NCBI GenBank assembly: GCA_000827265.1 | Contig: KN834790.1 | Coordinates: 291,513-355,512 of the forward strand | Source of the DNA: Collybiopsis luxurians FD-317 M1 | Lineage: Eukaryota; Basidiomycota; Agaricomycetes; Agaricales; Omphalotaceae | Direction of reading: 5' to 3' | Length of the DNA: 64,000 nt | Shown here: positions 1-10,421 of the stretch, piece after piece | Position numbering within the stretch: position 1 is the first letter of the stretch | Layout of the letters: each line of letters starts with the position of its first letter | Notes under the pieces: model-generated | What the model was told of the DNA's origin: nothing | Seen by the model: only the letters and a program-made list of their open reading frames with translations | Database searches by the model: none | Program-made: the position numbers and the translations under genes

Positions 1-3000
1 TCAGCTTTCAAGGGTATTTTCAGCTCCAGTTGCAACCCTTTACTGTGCAAAGAAAGAGGAACTTCAAAATTTCATTAAACACCATATGAAATGGTGAGGT
101 TTTCATTTGAACTACTGAAGTATGCTCTAACAAACACTAGGTGTAATCCAATTACTTTGGATGCAACCTCAGCTACAGCTCTTGAAAAAACATTTGCTGA
201 AGAAGTCAAAAACTCCCAGTCTATTTTCCTGGACACTGTTTTGGTCCTTGAAAACACAGATCCCTCTGTTACAATACAAGACTATCTTCCAGGGTGGCTC
301 TACGTGCCTATCCTTATCACAAGCACTAGCCAGAATATTAGCAACAAAGCCTTTTCAGTAAATTTCCAGCTTTTTGATTCTGCCAACCAAAAGGAGATAA
401 AAGAGCTTGCAGAGGAAATAAAGAAGGTGCTACAACCACAGCAGCACATTGTTACTCTTGTTGCATCTGGTGGAACAGGAAAAACACAAGTAGTGTTAAA
501 GTTTGTCTCTGAGAATTCCTTCAGGTAAGAACAGTGAACTTGGCAATTTTGGAAAAATTGAAGACCTTGACGCAGATTTTCCAATGTTTGGTTCTTTGAT
601 GCCACTTCTGACACCACACTTGTTGATAACTTCAGGCAGCTTGGTAGAGCTGCAGGAGTAGGTGAACAAGTGGAAGATGTCAAGAACTTCTTAGTGAGAA
701 GTCACCAGAATTGGCTTTGCATTTTTGACAATGCTGATGAGATCTCCTTGAAATCCTACATTCCTATCTGCAATCATGGGAATGTCATTGTCACCAGCCG
801 TCTCAAGGAATCAGAGCAACTAGCATCTCCTGGTGGAAATATGAATTTCGGAGATATTGACAGAAACAACGCCATTGACTTCTGAAGCATGCAAAGAAGG
901 AGCATTTGAAGGAAAACCATAATATGGCTGGCACAATTGTTGATGCTCTTGGCTATCAAGCTTTAGCTGTATGTACAGCTGGAGCTTACATTCAGGCTAC
1001 TCCAACTTGTGATCTAGGTGATTACCTGACACAGCTGGAGCAACAGAAAAAGAAGCTCCTCAGTCATGTAAGGAAAACACTGGATACTTATCAAAATAGT
1101 GTCTTTGGGACTTTTATGCTAAGCTTTCAAAAGCTCAGTAAATCAGCTCAGTGTCTTTTACAAATATGTAGTTGTTTCCATCCAGTAGCCATACCTGTAT
1201 ATATATTTACAAGGGCTGCATTCTTTACTGGAGAAGATTTCCATAAAACTGAGAAAAGGGTTCATGGAAAAGTAAAAATGGAAGAGTGTCTGTCACTATT
1301 TGGGCAGGAAGAATCATGGAAGGGAAGTATAAATGAATTAAGTCAATTATCTCTTGTATCCTATGATCCTGCCCAACAGCTCTTGACATTTCACCCTGTA
1401 ATTCATACCTGCACCCAGGAGACAATCTCAGATTCAATGGATGTGATTTTAGGAGCAATGTTGTTACTTGGGCGTGCAGTTCCCTTGGGATATACGGAGG
1501 AAGAATATCTATCCCGAAAGCAGTTATTAAGACATGCGAGTTATATCCCTTGGGAAAATTTGCCTACTATCTATACACAAACATGCATAGCAAGAATATT
1601 TAAGGAATGTGGGTACTGGAAACAAGCAGAGGTGCTAGAAGGAAAAATACTTTTTCAGCATGAAAAAGTAAATGGAAAACGCCATCTTGATACACTGACT
1701 GCCATGGCTAACCTTGCATTAACTTATTTGGAACTTGGAAACCTGGGAGAGGCCGAGAAACTGCAAAAGAAAGTGTTATTACTACGGAAGCAAGTAATTG
1801 AAGAGCATCATCCTGATATATTGACATCCATGGCTTACCTTGCTTTAACTTATGTGTATGTTGGCAAACTGAAAGAAGCTGAACAATTGCAACAGGAAGT
1901 GCTTTTCTTGCGTAGGAAGGTTATTGGGACAGAACATCCCGACACACTGGTCTCCATGAGCAACTTGGCCTTAACTTATAGGCAACTTGGGAAGCTATGG
2001 GAAGCTGAAAAGTTGCAAAAGGAGGTGCTTTTGCTGCAAAAAGTAAGGATAGGGGAAGAGCATCCTCATACTTTGATTTCAATGGTAAATCTTGCTTTAA
2101 CTTACATGCAGTTTGGAAAGCTATTAGAAGCTGAGCAGCTGCAGGAGACTGTGCTGATGTTGCAGAAAAAGGTGATTGGGAAACAGCATCCTTATACCTT
2201 GAATTCCATGTTCAACCTTGCTTCAACTTATATGCAACTTGGCAAGCTGCAGGAAGCAGAAAAGCTTCAAGAGGAGGGAATTTTTCTGCAAAAGGAAGTG
2301 ATTGGGGAACAGCATCCTCAAACACTTGACTCCATGGGGCGCCTTGCCGTTATATACCAAGTTGGGGGCAAGTCAAAAGGTGCTGAAAAACTGCAAAAGG
2401 AAGTGCTTTTACTGCAAAAAAAAGTGATTGGGGATGAGCATCCTGCTACTCTGACTTCCATGACCAATCTTACTTCCATTTTTCTACTGCTAGGAAAGCT
2501 GCAGGAAGCTGAAAAGCTGCATAAAGAGGTGTTCTTGCTACAGAAAAAGGTAAATAGAGAACAACATTTTAATCCATTGAATTCCGTGAACCGCCTTGCT
2601 TTGACATATCAAGTATGTGGTAAAATGGAGGAAGCCGAGAAGTTGCAGAAGGGGGTCCTTTTGCTATCCAAAAAAGTAAATGGGGAAGAGCATCCTGCTA
2701 CTCTGGTTTCCATGAACAGTCTTGCTAAAACATATCAAGTTTCTGGTAAACTGGAGGAAGCTGAAAAGCTACAGAAAGATGTATTTTTATTGTCCAGAAG
2801 AGTATTTGGAGAACAGCATCCTGCTACCTTAACTTCCATGAGAAGTCTTGCTGAAACATATCAAGCCAGTGGCAAACCAGAAGAAGCTGAAAAGTTACAG
2901 AAGGAGGGAATCTCACTGTCCAAGAGAGCAATGGGAGAAAAGCATCCTACTACGTTGGCTTTGCAAAGTGAACTTGTCAAAATGTATCAAGTCTCTGGCA

Positions 3001-4430
3001 AGCTGGAAGAAGCTATAGACTTGCAGGAGGAGCTTTTTACAACATGTAAAAAAGAGAATGGGGAATACCATATGGAGACACTGGCTTCCATGAGTGACCT
3101 TATTGAAATTTATATGCAGCTGGAAAAGCTGGAAAAAGCTGAGCAATTACAAAAGGAATTGCTATTGCTTCACCAAGAAGTAAATGGGAACTATCATCCT
3201 GATACTTTGTATTCCATGGGAAACCTTGCTTCAATCTATATTCTGCTTCAGAAGCCAGAGGAAGCTGAGAGTTTGCAAGAGGTGCTGCTTTTGTTCTGCA
3301 AGGAACTGAATGGAGAACATCACCCTCAAACATTCACTGCAATACACAACCTTGCACTAACTTACACACAGCTATTGAAATTTGACAAAGCTGAGGAGTT
3401 GCAGAAAGAGTTATTTTTGCTACACCAGAAAGTGAATGGGGAACAACATCCTGCCACTTTGGCTTCTATGGGCAACCTTGCTGAAATATATCAAGTTTCT
3501 GGCAAGCTTGATGAGGCTGAAAATTTGCAGGAGCAGCTACTTTTACTGCACAAAAAGTTAAATGGAGAATATCATATGGACACGGTGAAAACTATGAGCA
3601 ACCTCGTTGATACTTATAGGAAACTCCAAAAACTGGAAAAGGTTGAGCATTTGCAGAAGGAACTACTTTTACTGCATCAGGAAGTATATGGAGACCACCA
3701 TCCTAACACTTTAAGTTCCATGAGCAACCTAGCATCAACATATAGGCAGCTTCAAAAGTGGGAGGAAGCTGAGAGCTTACAAGAGGTGCTGCTTTTGTTT
3801 TGCAAAGAGGAAAATGGAGAATATCATATGAACACATTGACTGCGATGAACCACCTTGCTATCACTTATAGGCAGCAGCAGAAATTTGAGAAAGCTGAGC
3901 AGCTACAGAAAGAGACACTTTTACTGCACCAGGAAGTGAATGGAGACCTACATCCTGGTAGTTTGCACTTTATAGGCAATTTGGTTGAAACATACCAGAT
4001 CTCTGGTAGGCTGGAGAAAGCTGAGAACTTGCAGGAGCAGCTGCTTTTGCTATGTAAAGAGGTGCATGGGGAGTATCATGTGAATACATTGACTGCCATG
4101 CAAAATCTTGCTGAGACTTATAGGAATCTAAAAAAATTGGATGAAGCAGAAAAGTTACAAAAAGAGCTGCTTTTGTTACATCAAGAAATGAATGGGAACT
4201 ACCATCCAGATACATTGCACTGCATGGGCAACCTTGCCTCAACCTATATACAGCTTGAGAAGCTAAATGAAGCTGAAAGCTTGCAAGAGGTGCTGCTTTT
4301 TCTTTGCAAAGAAGTATACGGAGAACGCCATGCTGATACGCTGGCTACAATAAACAATCTTGCTAAAACTTATAGGCGGCTTGGAAAGCTAGACACGGCC
4401 AAGGAGATGGAAAATGAGAGCTCTCAATAA
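1..4430 (+). CDS. NLR-like NB-ARC protein with 22 kinesin-light-chain-type TPRs (5' partial, frameshifted)
   Basis: The gene runs in from the left edge. Exons are <1-93, 141-524 and 576 to stop 4430; introns 94-140 (gtgagg...ctaac...tag) and 525-575 (gtaaga...cag) both keep the frame. A nucleotide-binding domain is visible: P-loop GGTGKT just before 524, Walker-B-like CIFDNADE near 727, an RNBS-B-like VIVTSR and a later FHPVIH motif in the MHD position. From 1671 to 4427 come 22 uninterrupted 42-residue TPRs. Near 878 one base is missing: the reading frame hits a stop at 882-884, while the next frame continues the expected helix (LLKHAKKE) and stays open for over 1,100 codons. This is either a recent frameshift or a sequence error. 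Fungal NB-ARC/TPR proteins are candidate non-self recognition or regulated cell death receptors; the role here is inferred from family only. CpG is scarce throughout. Confidence 0.88.
1671..4427 (+). repeat. Array of 22 42-codon TPR repeats with a 504-bp higher-order unit
   Basis: The repeat unit is 126 bp and encodes helices of the type HPDTLxSMxNLAxTY...GKLxEAExLQKE. No spacer occurs between units. Repeats 11-14 (2931-3434), 15-18 (3435-3938) and 19-22 (3939-4427) form three copies of a four-repeat module. Members at the same place in the module share features: the 1st has an S-G-K/R-L turn and LQEEL/LQEQL, the 2nd has LQKELLLLHQE, the 3rd has AESLQEVLL. Repeats 1-10 show no clear module. 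This implies expansion by unequal exchange in 504-bp steps. Confidence 0.9.
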
Positions 4431-5784
4431 GTAAGTGTCAGATTGTGCATTGATAACCTTATATCTACTAACTAGATGGGCTAGATTCTATTGTACTAGT
4501 ATAAATAGTACTGAATGACTTCAAAATGCCAATTGCTTGGCACTCTCGAACTAGTTTCCAGCTGAAGAAAAATGTACTTTGAAAATCCTTATTTAAATTG
4601 TTGTTTCTATTTGTAGTTCTAAATTATTGATGTCCATGTTGTATTAGCATGTATCAGGCCTCGGAAGATGATTGCTGATGGGATTTAGCTCTAGGCCACG
4701 AGGAAGGATTTTTGAGTGCTGAATCATTTCCCCTGTGGTGTTATTTGTAATTCCCTTGCTTAAATACTCTGTATGTACACTGGAATTAACAATGGTTTGG
4801 ATCTCCCATAATCCATTCCGGCGCGGGTGATTATTCTTGACACTTCAGATTATCGCCCCTTTAGGAGTCCAGTCTTTATGTTAAATTTATTGAATTTTTC
4901 TGAATTCTGTTGCAAGTGCCTTGAGCAAAAAATTGCTTTCCCACGCAAATGAGACAAGAAATCAAGATTGTCTGATTCAGGCCAAACTGCTTCTGCTCCC
5001 GCACTTGCCTGGTGTGGTGAACTCAAGGTGTATGCTATACTCATGCAAGCTGACAATATTTTGCAAACCTGGTGCTGCATGAAATGACAATGTCAATTTA
5101 TAAACTGCATCACATTAGTTACTGAAAATAGCTGAGTTGCCATTATTTTGCCTGTTCCAATCATTATTACTCAAAAATGTATATTTATCTCAGCACCAAA
5201 ATTTTGAAAAATTTTATGGGACACAGCAATGGTGAGGGGACGGCACAATTTTCATTTGCGCATTTAATAGTCTGTCCCATTCAAGTTTAACACGGCTCTA
5301 TCTTTCTGATTGACAGATTGCTAATTACATGAAGCAGTCTCTGCTCATTTTCACAGGCTTGGATTCCCATTTTATCTTCAATTTTAGCACGAGCGGTCGT
5401 GCAGCTGTCAAAAGAGATTGAACTCCCCAATTAAACACCAACTTGGGGAACGTAACGTTGGCGGTTGCTGCCGCTTGACTTGTTGCTGTTTCACGGTCAT
5501 TGGTGACATTGGTGTAGGAGTGGAGTACTTAGGAATCGCGGTCAACGGGCCGGTATGTGCTATGGATGCCGAACGCCCGGTTTCTATTAGTAAGGGCTAC
5601 AGTAGCCTTTGGTCATTTCTGCTTACGACAAGGAAACCGAGCGCCCAGGAGTGAATTGAAATTGATCTTTCCCCCCGACTCGTACGACGACAGGCTTCAA
5701 GCTTGCGAAAATCAATTGTCTACAAATTCAAGTCTGTATTGACCGTAGAAATATTGCTGGGGACTCACGAAACTCGTTTCCGCC
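4431..5784. other. Intergenic region without supported gene
   Basis: About 1.35 kb between the NLR stop and the phosphatase start. Short open frames occur (for example 4850-5080 minus and 5418-5654 plus) but none has splice structure, motifs or composition that mark it as coding. CpG frequency rises across roughly 5.2-5.5 kb, where the AT-rich, CpG-poor left block gives way to the gene-dense block. Confidence 0.6.
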
Positions 5785-7740
5785 ATGTCTGATGATGAAA
5801 AGTACGGTCACGATGATGATACGTTGAGCATTGTCTCTTCCTCCGAATTTTCGCCATCCTCTGCGCTCTCCCCTCTTCGCTCTTACCTACGCTCACTGCT
5901 CCTTCCCATCGTCGAACGCGAATCTCACTATGTCGCCTACGTTCAAAAACGCTTTCGTAGTCCGTGGTGGGATAAGTATTTCGTTTACTCGAGTGCCTTG
6001 GGGACGCATACGTTTTTCATGATTTTATTACCTGCAATGTATTTCTTCGGCTTTGATATTGAAGGCATAACGAATAGGGAGATGGGGTTGGGGCTCGTGA
6101 TGATTATGGGAGGGGGTGTCTATTCGAGTAGTTTCTTGAAGGACTTGGTTTGCAGTCCTAGGCCCTTGGCCCCTCCCGTTACTAGGTTGAGTGAGTAACT
6201 CTTTAAATGTCATTTCTTTCGTGCTAGAAAACTTTCTATTTTATAGCTCTGGGCAACCACCACCTCGAATACGGCTTTCCTTCCACACATTCCACCAACA
6301 GCGTCTCCATAGCCCTATTTTTCTGGGGATACGTCCATACCCTCCTTGACCCCTCTGAAACTTTCATATACTGGCTTTCCACGGCCCTATGCGCTACCTA
6401 CGCCCTCAGCATCGTCGGCGGACGAATTTATACCGCAATGCATTCTTTCGTTGACTGCATTTTCGGTGTGTTACTCGGTGCTGCCGTCTGGTGGTGTACA
6501 ATGGATCAGTTCGGGGGCCTTGGACTGTCGAAGAAGATGCAGGAGTGGGTCGCATCTGCCGCTTTGGGCTTACCGCTTTCTACTTCAGCGCCAACCTTCC
6601 TCAATTCCATCCTCTCCTCTAGACCCTTCTCGTTCCCCCTCTCCCCGCCCCTCATCCTAACCTCCTTCTTCCTATTGATTATCAATCAACACCCTCAACC
6701 CATAGACGACTGCCCGTGTTTTGAAGACGCTATAGCATCTGGAGCGGTGGTATACGGGGCGTTCCTGGGGAGATGGGCTACGACGTATTTCCGTCTGGAT
6801 GGTTTGGTTGAGAAGATCGGAGGCCCGAAGCCGATGATTGGGTCTGGGTGGCAGGTCGTCGATGCTGCTTCCCTTAGTGCCAACATCACCATTCCCCGTC
6901 TTCCGGGCATAGAACTGAATCCAACGACGAGAATATGGATGCCCCTTGCTGAACCCCTTCCTCTGACCTCTTACCTCCTCTTCTGCCTCACCGCATCTCT
7001 CAAACTTCTCTTAGGCATAACCTTGATCTTCCTCTGGCGTCTCCTCGCAAAGTCCCTCCTGTCTCTGATCCTACCACCTATCTTCCGTCTTGTAGCCAAA
7101 GGTGTAGGATTCATCAAGTTGAGATCCGGAGTGAGATGGCTGGGAATGCCGAATAGAAGGTTTTATCTGCCTGCGACGGAGTATAGGGGACCTGTGCCAG
7201 GACTCGGGATGGGCTTCGACGACGACGACGAAGATGGGGATGAGGATAGTGGGAGGGGGAGATCGAGGAGGATGAGGCCTATTCCATCTATGATTGATTT
7301 GCCGAGTACGTTGAAAGTGAGCGTAGAGGAGGAAGGTGGGATTGGGAGTGCGTCGTATTTGCTGGCCGGGAATGGGCATAGATTAAGGAGGGTTAATGGG
7401 GATAGCGAAGGGGGCACAGGAAGACCTGAGAAAGGATATGAAAACGAGGAAAAGGTAATGGTGAAGGAAGGGAGTGGAAGGAAGTTTCAGCATTACGATG
7501 CGGATGGTGAGTACATACGCGCATACCTACTTTAGTCTCTTGTGTCCTTTCCCTTCTTCTCTGAGTTTTCTTTTCCTCGCATCATTTCGATATTAACCCG
7601 GCTTTTTAACAGTCCTTACAAAAGTGATTGTCTACGCCGGAATCGCTATTATCTCTATCGAAGTTGTACCTGTCGTGTTTGAGCTTGTGGGATGGGGAGT
7701 GTATGTCATGCCGCCTCTGGGCGCGGTGGTGTTGCGATAA
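5785..7740 (+). CDS. LCB3: Sphingoid-base 1-phosphate phosphatase (PAP2 family, Lcb3/Ysr2-like)
   Basis: Exons 5785-6190, 6247-7506 and 7613-7740 give 597 aa. The phosphatase signature is complete: KDLVCSPRP (K-x6-R-P), then PSTHSTNS across the first junction in the position of the PSGH motif, then GGRIYTAMHSFVD (R-x5-H-x3-D). Several hydrophobic helices surround these motifs and a further one lies at the C-terminus. A charged, Asp/Glu-rich soluble stretch (about residues 480-575) separates them. The family dephosphorylates long-chain-base phosphates in the ER and controls sphingolipid balance. The N-terminus (SLLLPIVERESHYVAYVQKR, then SPWWDKYF) also matches the yeast enzyme type. Introns are 56 and 106 nt. 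Start: first ATG in a good context (ccgccATGt). Confidence 0.93.
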
Positions 7741-8434
7741 ACCATGAGACGATATCAATGTGTAGAGGAAGTTTGGGGGCGGGGTAAGAACTGGTCGTTT
7801 TTAGCTCTAGAGGGGTCGAACAAGTATGGGGCGGCGACGCGGAGGACATGGAGAGCCGCGAGGAGACTTCGGGATGCAAAATAATAATGTAAAAGTCAAG
7901 GGAGTGAGGCGACGGAGCACAAAAATCGTCAGGCTGAGTGTTCGGACGGTGTAGGAAGCAGTGGTGGGGTCCCGGTGGGATACAGACGTTTGGTAAGATG
8001 TGCAAAAAATGGACGTTGATGTACGGAACGGCAAGCAAGGACGACGATCCGTTCTTCGCCAAAACAAAATTACGCGCGCGCAGTCATTCCATTATCCGAT
8101 TCGATATCCTCTACTATTCTACCGAAATCACTACTTGCTTTTAACTTTACCTCCTCTGTCCCCTTCTGCCCTCTACTTTTCTTATCACTGTGTACAAAAC
8201 TATCTCGGAGACGTGTGCGTTTTGAGTCGTGTCACTTTGTTAGATTCGGAATATCGGTATCCTTCCTACCTTTCTTCGTCGTTCATATATTTTGACATCG
8301 GTGTTCTGTGGGCTGCATTATTTATTTTTACGCTATCAATGGATCCTACTATTGCCACATGTCGAATCTACGTCTGCCCTTCAGCACTTCTTCCCGGCCG
8401 AATTGAGCAGTAGAAGTTTGAAATGTCTTTGGCA
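7741..8434. other. Convergent intergenic region
   Basis: Lies between the 3' ends of the phosphatase gene and the minus-strand membrane protein gene. Open frames here (7706-8062 minus, 8000-8413 plus) are low-complexity shadows without family resemblance or plausible splice partners. Nothing else is recognised. Confidence 0.5.
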
Positions 8435-9436
8435 CTAGTCTCGATGAAGGCCGATTGTGTGTATTTGCATGACCAGCGAAGCGTCCTTTAACACAATAAG
8501 CAAGACGGCAACGGGATACATCGTTTATGTAGGTGAAGGATCAGCAGGACAATCGGGGTCAAACGAACAGCCCAAACTCGAACGCGGAAGAGAAGGGAGA
8601 GAATTCACTTACGGTCGCAAAAGTAAAAATGGTCGGTATAACAGCTTTCAAAACCAACATGACCGCGGATGCCCGTTTCAAAGTAGGTTTCTACAAAACA
8701 TAGTGCGGTGAAGGCAAATTGAATGGCACAGAATACGGCCCCAGATTCGATTAGAAGTAGCATGACGGTCTGGGCTCGAGATTTCATCGTTCTTGGCAAC
8801 TCGAGTTGGATCATCAACTGTCGATATTTCCTGAAAGGTGGAATAATTCAATCTGTCGAGACCATAATCAGTACTCTCCAGGATCGGACTTACCATGCTT
8901 TCAAAGCAATTAACAAGGTCGCGTATATGTTCACCATCAAAGACGGGATAAGTGGGAGCCAAGTAAAGAAACTTCCAAAAGAGAAGAGTGAGTGAATTTC
9001 CACATCAGCCCAGATGCATGATGCGATATTGAGGCCTGATTTCTCGTGGATATTAAGCGTCCACCACTTTCTGAAACAAAATCCAGTAGGACTCGTACAC
9101 ACCGACGTTGACAACCATAAGGAAGATCAAGGCGAGTTTAACTCGTCTATTGTGTTGAAAAAGCATCCACGCTCTCCAGGACACGATGTAGTCGCTTAGT
9201 AGAAGCTAAGAACTAAAATTACCTTGGTATGAACGTTTAGAGGAATACCCACGTACACTAATTGCGCTGGGCCAGGATAGCATATAAACCCATATAAGCT
9301 TTTTTTCGTTTGCGGCATCATTTTGAGCCGCGATTCCTCCCTTCGATGTTCGCACAAATGCGTACTGAATTTGCGTAAGGAAGCTTCCTCCACAGTAGAT
9401 AGAGTTCCAGAAGCTGCAAAGAAGGTTTATAACCAA
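8435..9436 (-). CDS. Serpentine (multi-pass) membrane protein of a basidiomycete-expanded family, ends unresolved
   Basis: Exons recognised on the minus strand: about 9436-9257, 9205-9103, 9035-8894 and 8830-8613, with introns 9206-9256, 9036-9102 and 8831-8893. Each junction keeps frame. The spliced product has repeated hydrophobic helices typical of lineage-expanded fungal integral membrane proteins: a block ending LIWVYMLSWPSAIS, then SDYIVSWRAWMLF, then PLIPSLMVNIYATLLIALKAW, then MLLLIESGAVFCAIQFAF. The C-terminal exon is uncertain. A good final helix (YPVAVLLIVLKDASLV, stop at 8435) lies downstream but lacks a convincing acceptor after the donor at 8612, so the 3' end may be decaying. 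The N-terminus is also unresolved; an ATG near 9548 opens a hydrophobic stretch. Function unknown, plausibly sensing or transport at a membrane. Confidence 0.65.
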
Positions 9437-10082
9437 GACGCATAGAAAGAATCTCCTGCTGCTTCTCTGGTTTTCCGATCTAGGTTGTGATTAGAGAAGG
9501 TAGGTAAAGAAGACTCTGTATTGCGATACATGTTCCCGAGAGCAACATTCCTGGAGTTGAATAGATTTAATGCTTCATCGGACCGCTATTTACTGCGTCC
9601 TGACTGACCAGTGCTAAGAAATTGGATTAGCGATGTAGTAGCATTGTTGAAATAAATGTCTTGACCCAGACTTAAAATGAGTTACTTTTCGTCTGGAGTC
9701 ATTCTGTGGCAATGAGTACAACAGCTCAAATAGCCAAGGGAGGGCTGTGAAAGCTGTAGGGGAGGAAGCGAGTTGCGAACCTTAGATAACTGCGACCGAT
9801 GTATCTAGTGACCGTACGAAAGGCTGCTACATTATATGGACTATTTCCGCTTCTAGCGGACCGGTAGAATCATCATGATCATGCCAGCATTTTGAGAATA
9901 GATTTCTGCAGGAGTCCAGCATCGGGATGCTGACTGAACGTACTGAACAGCAAGCCTGATTTGACGCTCCTAAGAAATCCGGCATTCAGATCTTGGACCG
10001 TACCGTGTAACCATTCCATCTACTTCCTTTTCGTTGTGCAGGCGGCCATTGATAAGGGATGACCTAGCCGTTCGACGAGTTT
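9437..10082. other. Intergenic region, no supported gene
   Basis: Contains the probable promoter and an unplaced first exon of the minus-strand membrane protein gene (hydrophobic open stretch near 9480-9550). The rest shows no coding signature. Confidence 0.45.
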
Positions 10083-10213
10083 TGGTTGGTATAATAGCTT
10101 TCAAATCCAACATGCAGTTTCATAGTAAGTAGGTTTGTGCAAAACATAGTGCGGTAAAGACAAATTTAATGGCACAGAATACGGCCACAGATTCGATTGG
10201 AAGCAGCATGACG
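10083..10213 (-). pseudogene. Decayed partial copy of the 8.6 kb membrane protein gene
   Basis: This stretch closely matches 8630-8768 in the same orientation. It corresponds to the penultimate helix block of the membrane protein (ESGAVFCAIQFAF in the source; here substituted, followed by a stop). A block of roughly 20 bases covering the end of the helix is missing and replaced by a short unrelated insertion. No flanking exons of the gene are found, so it is a fragment left by a local duplication about 1.45 kb away. Confidence 0.8.
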
Positions 10214-10421
10214 ATATTTCGTGCACTATCATCTGTTGTCTTGGATGAGGAGAGCAAAAGGAGAGCAGTAGTTATGAATAAATGATATGTAATGAAGAGG
10301 CACGAGAAGAAGGGAGTCTATGCAACGAAACCTCGTGAATGAAAGAGCGCTTTCAGAGATACTTCGGCTTCAGAGTCAAGTCTTCGTACTCCTAGTACTG
10401 GACGACTGTCAAGCGAATGCA

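Noticed and set aside
300..683. 127-codon minus-strand frame
   Set aside because: Antisense to NB-ARC exons of the NLR gene; no independent evidence.
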